The position numbers and the translations under genes are program-made. Shown one piece after another: positions 33,848 to 42,017 of a DNA stretch of 64,000 nucleotides (positions within the stretch are counted from its first letter, which is position 1; every line of letters begins with the position of its first letter). This DNA comes from Roseitranquillus sediminis (GTDB lineage: Bacteria; Pseudomonadota; Alphaproteobacteria; Rhodobacterales; Rhodobacteraceae). The stretch spans positions 39,267 through 103,266 of the forward strand of contig NZ_JAFFOB010000008.1 in NCBI RefSeq assembly GCF_016918935.1. The letters run 5' to 3'. A model generated the notes under the pieces. The model was not told where the DNA came from and did no database searches. It saw only the letters and a list, made by a program, of their open reading frames with translations.

Positions 33848-34885
33848 ATGAAGATACTGGTGACGGGCGGGGCCGGGTTCATCGGCTCGGCGGCGGTGCG
33901 GCTGGCCGTGAGCCGCGGCCACGAGGTGGTCAACCTCGACGCGCTGACCTACGCCGCCGACCTGCGAAACGTCGAGGAGGTGGCCGGGAGCCCGCTCTAC
34001 GCCTTCGAGCGGGCCGACATCCGCGACCGCGCGGCGCTCGACCGGATCTTCGCCGCGCACCGACCCGACGCGGTGATGCACCTGGCCGCCGAGAGCCACG
34101 TCGACCGCTCGATCGACGGGCCTGCGACGTTTGTCGAGACCAACGTCATGGGCACATTCCACCTGCTCGAGGCGGCGCGCGCCCACTGGGTGAAGGTCGG
34201 CCGGCCCGAGAGCTTTCGCTTCCACCACATCTCGACCGACGAGGTGTTCGGCTCGCTGGGCCCCGAGGGGCAGTTCACCGAGGAAACGCCCTACGACCCG
34301 CGCAGCCCCTATTCGGCGTCGAAGGCCGGGTCCGACCACCTGGTGCGGGCCTGGCACGAGACCTACGGGCTGCCGGTGGTCCTGACCAACTGCTCGAACA
34401 ATTACGGGCCGTTCCACTTCCCCGAGAAGCTAATCCCGGTGGTGATCCTGAACGCGCTGCACGGGCGCAGGGTCCCGGTCTACGGGGCGGGCGAGAACGT
34501 GCGCGACTGGCTCTATGTCGAGGATCACGCCGACGCGCTCCTCCTGGTGCTGGAGAAGGGCCGGACGGGCCGCAACTACAACATCGGCGGCGAAAACGAG
34601 CGGCGGAACATCGACCTCGTCCGCACCATCTGCCGCCTGCTCGACGACCGTCGCCCCGACGCCGCCCCGCACGAGCGGCTCATCGAGTTCGTCACCGACC
34701 GCCCCGGCCACGACGCCCGCTACGCGATCGACCCCTCCCGCATCCGCGACGAGCTCGGCTGGCGTCCCTCCGTCACCGTCGAGGAGGGGCTCGCCCGCAC
34801 CGTCGACTGGTACCTCGGGAACGAATGGTGGTGGCGCCCGCTCATGGAGCGCGACGGCGTCGGCCGCCGCCTCGGCACCGGCTGA
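33848..34885 (+). CDS. rmlB: dTDP-glucose 4,6-dehydratase (RmlB)
   Basis: This 345-residue extended SDR has [13 protein letters not shown] at residues 6-18, [30 protein letters not shown] and the catalytic YSASK. Later it has [17 protein letters not shown] and [13 protein letters not shown]. It makes dTDP-4-dehydro-6-deoxyglucose, the precursor of dTDP-rhamnose. It begins 20 bases after the PIN toxin and is followed 17 bases later by the GT61-like gene. Confidence 0.95.
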   Translation: MKILVTGGAGFIGSAAVRLAVSRGHEVVNLDALTYAADLRNVEEVAGSPLYAFERADIRDRAALDRIFAAHRPDAVMHLAAESHVDRSIDGPATFVETNVMGTFHLLEAARAHWVKVGRPESFRFHHISTDEVFGSLGPEGQFTEETPYDPRSPYSASKAGSDHLVRAWHETYGLPVVLTNCSNNYGPFHFPEKLIPVVILNALHGRRVPVYGAGENVRDWLYVEDHADALLLVLEKGRTGRNYNIGGENERRNIDLVRTICRLLDDRRPDAAPHERLIEFVTDRPGHDARYAIDPSRIRDELGWRPSVTVEEGLARTVDWYLGNEWWWRPLMERDGVGRRLGTG

Positions 34886-34902
34886 CCTGCCGGAGACGCG
34901 CG

Positions 34903-36027
34903 ATGGAGCCTCAGATCGAACAGTTTCCCGCCGCGGACGAGCCGCTCCGCTACCGCGTCTACGAGGACGCGCTGGTCGTGCCGACCGCGAACCGCGGCGT
35001 CTATCGCGGTATCGACGGCGCCGCCTTCGATGCCGAGGGCCGGCTGATCGGGAATTCGCTGCTCACCCGCACCTGGGGCGGCGGCCCCGTGGCGCAGGCG
35101 CCCGCCATCGCGGGGCTGGACCGCGACGCGCTGCCGGTCGTCGAGGCGCCGCACGTCTACGGCGGCCCCTTCTTCCATCATTTCGGACACTTCCTGCTCG
35201 AATCGCTCGCCCGCGGCTGGGTGGTGGACGAGCTTGGCCCGATGCCCTTCGTCTGGATCTCGGGCGGTCCGCCGGCGCGCTGGCAGGACGAGATCCTGGG
35301 CATGGCCGGCCTGACCGGGGGGCATCTCTTCCCAGACGGGCCGGTGCGGGTCCGGCGGCTGATCGTGCCCGAGATCGGCCACCGGATCGCGGGGCAGGTC
35401 CATCCCCGGCACGCGGAGTTCCTGGCCCGGCAGGAGCCTCCGGCCGAGGATTACGGGCGCATCTGGCTCTCGCGCAGCGGCACGACGCCGAACCGGCGCA
35501 GCAAAGGCGAACCTGCTATCGAGGACGTGCTGGCCGCGCGGGGCTGGCGAATCGTCGCTCCCGAGCGGCACTCCGTGCAGGAGCAGTTGTCCATGCTTGC
35601 GCACGCAGAGGTCGTCGCGGGGCTGCAGGGCTCAGCCTTCCACGCCGCAGTCCTTTTGCGGGCCCCGCATGCACGATTCATTCTCCTGCGGCACGACCAT
35701 ACCCGGGACTTCGACGTGATCGCCGCCATGCGCGGCATCTGCCAGGTCAGCCTGTTCGGCGTCCGCCGGATCGTTGAGCGCAAGGAGCCCGCACTCCACC
35801 GGCCGCGGGACTGGGCGCGGATCGTCGACGCGCTGGCCGGCGATCTCGCGCGGGCCGAGAGCGCGGAGGCCCGCGACGCGGTGCGGCGCGACTACGAGGC
35901 GCGCTACAGCTTCGAGGCCTGGATCGCTAGACAACGCTGGCACCTCCTGGCCCGCGCCCGCGCCGGGTTTAGGCACAATTTGCTGAGGCGCGTCCGCCGG
36001 CGCATCCGCCTGCTCCGGCAGGGCTGA
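34903..36027 (+). CDS. GT61-like (DUF563) glycosyltransferase
   Basis: This 374-residue protein has the family features GGPFFHHFGHFLLESLAR in the N-terminal half and RIWLSRSGTTPNRRSKGE and HAEVVAGLQGSAFHAAVLL in the C-terminal half. The frame is open upstream to 34825, but the ATG at 34903 is chosen because it lies after the RmlB stop at 34885 with a CGGAGA site. It probably transfers a sugar, perhaps rhamnose given the flanking rml genes, to the growing polysaccharide. Confidence 0.8.
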   Translation: MEPQIEQFPAADEPLRYRVYEDALVVPTANRGVYRGIDGAAFDAEGRLIGNSLLTRTWGGGPVAQAPAIAGLDRDALPVVEAPHVYGGPFFHHFGHFLLESLARGWVVDELGPMPFVWISGGPPARWQDEILGMAGLTGGHLFPDGPVRVRRLIVPEIGHRIAGQVHPRHAEFLARQEPPAEDYGRIWLSRSGTTPNRRSKGEPAIEDVLAARGWRIVAPERHSVQEQLSMLAHAEVVAGLQGSAFHAAVLLRAPHARFILLRHDHTRDFDVIAAMRGICQVSLFGVRRIVERKEPALHRPRDWARIVDALAGDLARAESAEARDAVRRDYEARYSFEAWIARQRWHLLARARAGFRHNLLRRVRRRIRLLRQG

Positions 36028-36099
36028 CCCGCCCTCGGACGGGGTGTCGCCCGGGACGCGTCCGGGCTAAGGGAGGGTCCGGGCCGCGAGGGGTGAGCA

Positions 36100-36960
36100 G
36101 TGCGTCTTCTGGTATTCGGACGAACGGGACAGGTGGCGACCGAGCTTGCGCGGATCGCGCCCGAGGCGGTGTTTCTCGGGCGGGAGCAGGCCGATCTCGC
36201 CGACCCCGCCGCCGGCGCCCGCGCCGTCGCGGCGGCCGAGGTGGACGCGGTCGTGAACGCCGCCGCCTGGACCGCGGTCGACGCCGCCGAGGACAATCGC
36301 GAGGCTGCCTTCGCCGCCAACGGCGCGGCGCCCGCGGCGATGGCGGAGGCCTGCGCCGCGCGGGGACTGCCCTTCGTCCAGATCTCGACCGACTACGTCT
36401 TCGACGGGTCCGGCGACCGGCCTTGGGCCCCGGAGGACGCCACCGGCCCGCTCGGGGCCTACGGCGCCTCCAAGCTCGCCGGCGAGGAGGGCGTGCGCGC
36501 CGCCGGCGGGACGCACGCCATCCTGCGCACCAGCTGGGTGTTCTCGGCGCACGGGTCGAACTTCGTGAAGACGATGCTGCGCCTCGGGGCCGAGCGCGAC
36601 GGCCTGCGCATCGTCACCGACCAGGTCGGCGGCCCGACGCCCGCTGCCGACATCGCCCGCGCCTGCCTGACGATCGCGCGCGGCCTTGCCGACGAACCCG
36701 CCCGCACCGGCACCTACCATTACTCGGGCGCGCCCGACGTCAGCTGGGCCGGCTTCGCCCGCGCCATCTTCGCCGCCGCGGGGCTCGCGGTCGAGGTGAC
36801 GGAGATCCCGACCGCGGACTATCCCACGCCGGCGCCGCGGCCGCTCAACTCGCGCCTCGACTGCGCCGCGACCGAGGCCGTCTTCGGCCTCGCGCGCCCC
36901 GACTGGCGTGCCGGGCTCGAGGCGGTGCTGGCCGAGCTGCGCGGGCGCACGCCCGGCTGA
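36100..36960 (+). CDS. rmlD: dTDP-4-dehydrorhamnose reductase (RmlD)
   Basis: This 286-residue extended SDR has RLLVFGRTGQVATEL at the N-terminus, VNAAAWTAVDAAEDN, STDYVFDGSGDRPWAPEDATGPLGAYG with the YGASK motif, then RTSWVFSAHGSNFVKTMLRL and TDQVGGPTPAADIAR. It reduces dTDP-4-dehydro-rhamnose to dTDP-rhamnose. It starts with GTG after GAGGGG. It lies tail to tail, five bases apart, with the phosphomannomutase-like gene. Confidence 0.94.
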   Translation: MRLLVFGRTGQVATELARIAPEAVFLGREQADLADPAAGARAVAAAEVDAVVNAAAWTAVDAAEDNREAAFAANGAAPAAMAEACAARGLPFVQISTDYVFDGSGDRPWAPEDATGPLGAYGASKLAGEEGVRAAGGTHAILRTSWVFSAHGSNFVKTMLRLGAERDGLRIVTDQVGGPTPAADIARACLTIARGLADEPARTGTYHYSGAPDVSWAGFARAIFAAAGLAVEVTEIPTADYPTPAPRPLNSRLDCAATEAVFGLARPDWRAGLEAVLAELRGRTPG

Positions 36961-36965
36961 GCCGC

Positions 36966-38354
36966 TCAGCCGGCCCCTGCCCCGATCAGCGCCGTCAGCT
37001 CCGCCGTCTTGCGGCGGAGCAGCTCGGCGTCGCCGCGGGTCTCGAGGTTCAGCCGCAGGAGCGGCTCGGTGTTCGAGGCGCGCAGGTTCAGCCGCCAGGC
37101 GCCGAAGCCGAGGCCGAGCCCGTCGCGCCGGTCGACCGCCTCGGCGTCCGGGGCGAGACGCGCCTCGACGCGGGCGATCGCGGCCGCCGGGTCGGGCACC
37201 TCGAAGTTGATCTCGCCCGAGGAGGGATGGCGCGCGCGCAGCTCGGCCACCGCCTCGGCCAGGCTCTGGCCGGAGGCCGAGAGCAGCTCCACGATCCTCA
37301 GCCACGGGATCATGCCGCTGTCGCAGAAGTAGAAGTCGCGGAAGTAGTGGTGCGCCGACATCTCGCCGCCATAGGCCGCGCCGCTCTCGCGCATCGCCGC
37401 CTTGACGAAGGCGTGGCCGGTCCGCGCGGCGACCGCGCGGCCGCCCTCGCGCGCCACCGTCTCCTCGATCGCCCAGATCACGCGCGGGTCGTGCACGATG
37501 GCGGCGCCGGGCTCGCGCGCCAGCACCGCGCGGGCCAGGAGCGCCACGACGTATTCGCCGGGCACGAAGGCGCCGGTCGCGTCGAAGAGGAAGCAGCGGT
37601 CGAAGTCGCCGTCCCAGGCGACGCCAAGGTCGGCGCCCGCCTCGCGCACCGCCGCCGCGGTGAGGGCGCGGTTCTCCGGCACCAGAGGGTTCGGAATGCC
37701 GTGCGGAAAGCCTGCGTCGGGCTCGTGGCGCACGCGCACGAGGTCGAGCCGGGCGCCCCGGCGCGCGAGCTCGGCCGCGATCGCGTCGAGCGCCAGTCCC
37801 GCGGTGCCGTTGCCCGCGTCGGTGACGATCCGCATCGGCCCGAGCGCCTCGGCCCGGACCTGGTCGGCCACATGGGCGGCATAGGCCGGGCGCAGGTCGC
37901 GCGTCTCGAGGCCCCCCTGCCCCGCCGCCGGCGCGGTGCCGGGATCCGCGGCGGCATCGCGGATCGCCGCGAACTCGGCCTCGCTCAGCGGGCGGCTGCC
38001 GGGACCCACCAGCTTCATGCCGTTGTAGTCGATCGGGTTGTGCGAGGCGGTGACCATGATGCCCGCGTCCGCCGGCAGGCGGCCGGTCGCGAAATAGACC
38101 TCCTCGGTGCCGCAGAGGCCGATGTCGCACACCCCTGCCCCGCCCTCGCGCAGCCCCTCGGCCAGCGCGGCGGCCAGGCCGGGGCTCGAGGCGCGGGCGT
38201 CGTGGCCCACCACCACCAGCCGGGGCGACAGGACACGCGCCGCTGCGCGGCCGATCCGCCGCGCCACCGCCTCGTCGAGCTCCACCCCGATCCGGCCGCG
38301 CACGTCGTAGGCCTTGAAGCAGCGCAGCGGTTCGGACTCCGTCAGCCTTTGCAT
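36966..38354 (-). CDS. manB: Phosphomannomutase/phosphoglucomutase (ManB/AlgC family)
   Basis: This 462-residue enzyme has the alpha-D-phosphohexomutase plan: KAYDVRGRIG near the N-terminus, the phosphoserine loop VTASHNPIDYNG (Ser104), the metal site AWDGDFDRCFLFD, and the sugar-binding GGEMSAHHYFRDF. The C-terminal phosphate loop RASNTEPLLRLNLE is present. It converts mannose-6-phosphate to mannose-1-phosphate for ManC, or glucose-6-phosphate to glucose-1-phosphate for GalU. The 'GEMSAHHYFRD' loop fits dual-specific PMM/PGM enzymes. Confidence 0.92.
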   Translation of the reverse strand: MQRLTESEPLRCFKAYDVRGRIGVELDEAVARRIGRAAARVLSPRLVVVGHDARASSPGLAAALAEGLREGGAGVCDIGLCGTEEVYFATGRLPADAGIMVTASHNPIDYNGMKLVGPGSRPLSEAEFAAIRDAAADPGTAPAAGQGGLETRDLRPAYAAHVADQVRAEALGPMRIVTDAGNGTAGLALDAIAAELARRGARLDLVRVRHEPDAGFPHGIPNPLVPENRALTAAAVREAGADLGVAWDGDFDRCFLFDATGAFVPGEYVVALLARAVLAREPGAAIVHDPRVIWAIEETVAREGGRAVAARTGHAFVKAAMRESGAAYGGEMSAHHYFRDFYFCDSGMIPWLRIVELLSASGQSLAEAVAELRARHPSSGEINFEVPDPAAAIARVEARLAPDAEAVDRRDGLGLGFGAWRLNLRASNTEPLLRLNLETRGDAELLRRKTAELTALIGAGAG

Positions 38355-38459
38355 GTTACCTCGCGAGCAGCTTTCGCCACGGGGGGTCTTCCCCTAATGT
38401 CGATCCGTTCCAATCGCCCGTCGTGCCCGCCGCGACAAGGGCCAGATGCAGAGCACCTG

Positions 38460-39578
38460 ATGACCGGACGTCTCCACTACATCGACGCGCTGCGCAGCTT
38501 CGCGATGCTCTTCGGGCTCTTCCTGCACGCGGCGACGCTGGGCTACGCGCCGGGGATGTCGCTGGTCTCGCTGGTCTCGGACCATTTCCGCATGGCGACC
38601 TTCTTCGTGGTCTCGGGCTTCTTCGCGCTGATGGTGGCCAGCCGGCGGGGCAACGCGGCGTTCCTCAGCGCCCGCGCGCAGGCGCTGCTGGTGCCGCTGG
38701 CGGCAGGCCTCGTGCTGCTCGTCCCGCTGACCAACTGGCTCGTCTATCTCTGGCACTCCGGGCCGGTGGGGTTTCTCGACTACCTCGCCGGCGAGCGCCC
38801 CGTGCCCGCCCGCGGCCCGCAGAGCTGGCACCTGCACCTGTGGTTCCTGGTCTCGCTCTCGGTCTACGTCGCCGCGGTGCCGCTCATCCGCCCGCTGCTG
38901 GAGAGCCGCCCCCTGCGCGCGGCGATCGACCGCCTGGCGCGGTCGGGGCCGCTGACGGTGCCGCTCGTCGCGCTGATCGCCGCGGGCGGCGAGATCGCCA
39001 CGCGCATCGTCTGGCGGCTGACCTTCGAGGCGGCGCTCGAGGGCGGGCCCTTCGCCTGGCTGCCGCGGGCGACGCTGGGCTACTGGATCTACTTCCTGAT
39101 CGGGATGGCGGCCTTCGCGCACCGGCCGCTCTTCGAGGCGATGCACCGGATCAGCCTCGTCACCTTCGCCGCCGGACTTGCGCTCTACGCACTCCTTCCG
39201 CGGCTGCCCGCCGGCCTGCCCGAGCCGGTCCGCACGGTGGTCGAGATCGCCGCCGAAGAGACCATCACCGCCGCGGCCGTCTGCGCACTGCTGCTGGTCT
39301 TCCGCGCGTTCCTCTCGGGCGAGCGGATCTGGGTCGCGCGGCTCTCGGCCTCGGTCTACACGATCTATCTCTTCCACTTCACGTTGATCTACGCGCTCGC
39401 GCTCGCGCTCGGGCCGGTCGTCGAGGGGGTCTATGCGCTCTATGCGTGCGTCGTGCCGCTGACCTTCGGCTTCGGCTACGTGCTCCACTTCGGGCTCGTC
39501 GCCCGGGTGCCCGCCCTCGGCTGGCTCTTCAACGGGAAGTACCACCTCACGGGACAGCGGCGGACCGTATCCTCGTGA
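38460..39578 (+). CDS. Acyltransferase family 3 (OpgC/OatA-like) membrane protein
   Basis: This 372-residue protein has about ten hydrophobic helices and the acyltransferase-3 start YIDALRSFAMLFGLFLHAATLGYA, with the conserved His after the first helix, and FFVVSGFFALMVASRRG. Such proteins move acyl groups (acetyl, succinyl) across the membrane to decorate polysaccharide or glucan. The ATG at 38460 (MTGRLHYID) is chosen since homology starts there. The 3' end overlaps the convergent sulfotransferase by 32 bases, so both products have unrelated C-termini read from the same DNA. Confidence 0.88.
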   Translation: MTGRLHYIDALRSFAMLFGLFLHAATLGYAPGMSLVSLVSDHFRMATFFVVSGFFALMVASRRGNAAFLSARAQALLVPLAAGLVLLVPLTNWLVYLWHSGPVGFLDYLAGERPVPARGPQSWHLHLWFLVSLSVYVAAVPLIRPLLESRPLRAAIDRLARSGPLTVPLVALIAAGGEIATRIVWRLTFEAALEGGPFAWLPRATLGYWIYFLIGMAAFAHRPLFEAMHRISLVTFAAGLALYALLPRLPAGLPEPVRTVVEIAAEETITAAAVCALLLVFRAFLSGERIWVARLSASVYTIYLFHFTLIYALALALGPVVEGVYALYACVVPLTFGFGYVLHFGLVARVPALGWLFNGKYHLTGQRRTVSS

Positions 39579-40521
39579 CCGGCGTGACGTCCGGCTCCGG
39601 CAGGATGTAGCCGAAGCGCTCGAGGTCGAGCCCCGCCTGCCAGGCGAAGGTGGCGTTCGGGCGCTCGAAATGCGCCGCGACCGCCTGCCGCTGCGCGCCG
39701 CTCCAGGCCACCTCGGCCGGCCCGCGCGAGAGCCGCCTGCGGATCGCCTGCCTGCGTGCGGGGGAGAGCGTCGCAAGCAGCCGATCGGGCACGTGGCGCC
39801 GCAGCCGTCCGGTGAAGGCGCCGTAGACCACGTTCTCGTTCAGGCGCCGTCCCTGCCAGCTTGCCCGCAGCCCCGCCGCGTCCATGCCGCAGAACCTCGC
39901 GACGTCGTCGAGATAGCCGCCGAAGTCCTGCGCGTAGGCCTCGTAGACCGAGACGAGGATGCGGTCGCCGAAGCGCTGCCGGTAGGCCGAGAATACCTCG
40001 TCGTAGCGGAGATGATGCAGCATCGAGCGGTGCGGCAGCGCGTCGATCTCGCGCTGGATGTAGCTGCCGAAGGGCTCCGACAGCGCGTCGATCTTGACAT
40101 GCTGCCGGTAGAAGCTCTCCAGGAGCGAGACCTGCTCGCGCACGCTGAAGAGGATGCCCGCCCCCGGCGCGATCCGCGACAGCCGCTCGGCCACTGTCTC
40201 GTGGTCCGTTACCACCTGCCGCTGCCACTTGCGGCCGAGGACCATGTGCTCGGCGAAGGCGAAGGCCTCGTCCGACACGAAGACGCACGGGGACGCGGCC
40301 GCGTGGCGCGCGAGGCGCGTCCTCAGGTCGGGAAGCATCGCCTCGAACCGGCGGGTGTCGGCGAAGAACACCGCACGCGCGATCTCGAGCGAGTCGGAGG
40401 GCTGCAGCGAATCCCGCAGGCCCTTGCCCAGATAGGCGCACCCGTCGAAGTCGCGCATCGTCCTCTGCAGCGTCGTCGTCGCTGTCTTCGGAAAGCCGAT
40501 ATGGAAGAAGACGTTCTGCAT
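39547..40521 (-). CDS. Sulfotransferase-family protein
   Basis: This 324-residue protein begins NVFFHIGFPKTATTTLQRTM, the 5'-phosphosulfate-binding loop of PAPS-dependent sulfotransferases, followed by FVSDEAFAF and SVREQVSLLESFYRQHVK, where the Arg and Ser match the 3'-phosphate loop. It probably transfers sulfate from PAPS to the exopolysaccharide, giving it charge, a common trait of marine EPS. No PAPS synthesis genes are in the window. Its 3' end overlaps the acyltransferase gene by 32 bases. Confidence 0.8.
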   Translation of the reverse strand: MQNVFFHIGFPKTATTTLQRTMRDFDGCAYLGKGLRDSLQPSDSLEIARAVFFADTRRFEAMLPDLRTRLARHAAASPCVFVSDEAFAFAEHMVLGRKWQRQVVTDHETVAERLSRIAPGAGILFSVREQVSLLESFYRQHVKIDALSEPFGSYIQREIDALPHRSMLHHLRYDEVFSAYRQRFGDRILVSVYEAYAQDFGGYLDDVARFCGMDAAGLRASWQGRRLNENVVYGAFTGRLRRHVPDRLLATLSPARRQAIRRRLSRGPAEVAWSGAQRQAVAAHFERPNATFAWQAGLDLERFGYILPEPDVTPVTRIRSAAVP

Positions 40522-40616
40522 GGTGCTCTTTCCTTCGCCGCGCGACGGAACCCGAACCCCCCATTACGACCACAAGTTCACCGTGAGATGACAAATCCCG
40601 CGCGAGGGCGCCCTCT

Positions 40617-41627
40617 CTACCTGCCTCCACGCGCCTTCACCCAGCCGAGGAAGGCGCGGTCGGGGGCGCGCAGGCGGGGGCGGCCGGTCGAGGCCCACCA
40701 GGCCCGCCATTCGGCGGCCAGCGCGTGGACGTCGGCGCCGGGGGCGAGCGCGCGGGCCTCGTCGAGCACCTCGGGGCTCAGGTGCGGCCCCTCCCCCGGC
40801 TCGATCACCATCGCGCGGCGGCTCACCCGGATCAGGTCGCCCGGCTCCTCCTCCAGCAGGTAGTCGGGGATGGTGTCCGCCCGGATGATCTCGCGCAGCA
40901 TCGCGCGGAAGACGCGCCGGGGGCTGGCCGAGCCCGACTTCTTGGAGAGCGTCTCAACCGAGACGCGCCATTCGGGCTGGCGGCCGCAATGCTTCCGCGC
41001 GAGCTCGTAGAGCCGCCGCTCCAGCGGCTTCCTCAGCCGGAAGTAGTCGCGGGAAAGCGTCAGCACCGACTTCGACAGCACCGCGCGGTAGAGCCAATCC
41101 GAAAGCGTGACGCTCACGCTCACCATCCGGCCCTGGCGCGTCCGCCGCACGATCTGCCACTCCTCGATCAGGCCGAAGCCGGTCGTCACCTCCATGTCGC
41201 CGGTGGCGATGTTGGTGGTGATCCGCGTGCCGGCCAGCCGCTCGAACGCGTCGCGGAGGCGGCGGTAGCCGTCGCCCGAGGTTTCGCGGTTGGTGGCGAG
41301 CAGGAGGTCGTGCGCGGTCAGCGTCACCCGGCGCGAGGTCGGCCGCCCCGCGTTCAGCGCGGCGACGAGCTGGCTGATGCAGAAGATCAGGATGTCGGCG
41401 TCGAAGATCGTGGCCCGGCCCTTCACGCTCGGCGTCACGGTGATCTCGGTCTCGCCGTGGAGATAGCTCAGCACCCGCCGGTCGGGCCGAGTCGAGAGCG
41501 AGAAGACCGGATGTTCCATTGAGGCGAGGTCGTGCTTGGGGATCGCCGCCAGGATGTCGCACACGAAGAAGTCGCGCGCCGCCACCCCGCCGCCCGCGCT
41601 CACCTGATGCCTGCCCGCCTCGTCCAT
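40617..41627 (-). CDS. repA: Plasmid replication initiator RepA (RPA family)
   Basis: This 336-residue protein belongs to the RPA replication-initiator family common on Rhodobacteraceae plasmids. Segments include ARDFFVCDILAAIPKHDLASM, PSVKGRATIFDADILIFCIS, TAHDLLLATNRETSGDGYRRL, GFGLIEEWQIV and LSRDYFRLRKPLERRLYELARKHCG. It binds iterons and opens the origin. I take the ATG at 41627; an upstream GTG is possible and the frame is open much further, but the conserved part starts here. It is transcribed away from parA across the iteron region. Confidence 0.93.
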   Translation of the reverse strand: MDEAGRHQVSAGGGVAARDFFVCDILAAIPKHDLASMEHPVFSLSTRPDRRVLSYLHGETEITVTPSVKGRATIFDADILIFCISQLVAALNAGRPTSRRVTLTAHDLLLATNRETSGDGYRRLRDAFERLAGTRITTNIATGDMEVTTGFGLIEEWQIVRRTRQGRMVSVSVTLSDWLYRAVLSKSVLTLSRDYFRLRKPLERRLYELARKHCGRQPEWRVSVETLSKKSGSASPRRVFRAMLREIIRADTIPDYLLEEEPGDLIRVSRRAMVIEPGEGPHLSPEVLDEARALAPGADVHALAAEWRAWWASTGRPRLRAPDRAFLGWVKARGGR

Positions 41628-41700
41628 CCGCCCGGTTGTCCGGTTCGTCGTTTCATTGACACCCACGCTACGGACCCCGCCCCGCCCGGTCCAGCGCCGG

Positions 41701-41764
41701 GATCGTGGGATCGGAATCGGGCGGTCGTGGCTTCGGAGTCGCGCGATCGTGGGATCGGAATCGC
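41701..41764. repeat. Three iterons, 22-bp period (candidate origin)
   Basis: Direct repeats start at 41701, 41723 and 41745. The first and third share GATCGTGGGATCGGAATCG exactly; the middle copy GGTCGTGGCTTCGGAGTCG differs at four bases. The exact 22-bp spacing is about two helical turns, as expected for initiator-binding iterons. The array lies 74 bases upstream of the repA start, and an AT-richer stretch follows at about 41829-41868. Confidence 0.8.
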
Positions 41765-41943
41765 CCGGGCCAAAGCATGGCGTCGAAAGCGCAACGCCTC
41801 CAAGGACTTGGGCCGGCGGCGGTGGACCCGTAACAGAGAAATAACGTAGATCTAACAGCGCGTCTTTTTTCGAGGCCGGACCTCCGGAGGCGCCGCCACC
41901 CCCGGAAAGCCCTGGAAACCCGCCTGTGTCCCGAAGTTCTTCC

Positions 41944-41966
41944 CATGTGACGCGATTCGTGACATG
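41944..41966. promoter_or_regulatory. Imperfect inverted repeat upstream of parA (candidate operator)
   Basis: CATGTGACG (41944-41952) and CGTGACATG (41958-41966) form 8 of 9 paired bases around a five-base centre. It lies 52 bases before the parA start. ParA proteins with an N-terminal DNA-binding region, as here, often repress their own promoter through such a site. Confidence 0.45.
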
Positions 41967-42017
41967 CTGAGAAAAACGCGGCACATTCCAGATGTCGCGA
42001 GACAGAGAGGCAGCGGC

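Noticed and set aside
41600..41803. A small ORF with repeats RSHD / RSRDSE across the iterons
   Set aside because: The repetitive protein simply reflects translation of the 22-bp iterons; the DNA repeats explain it.
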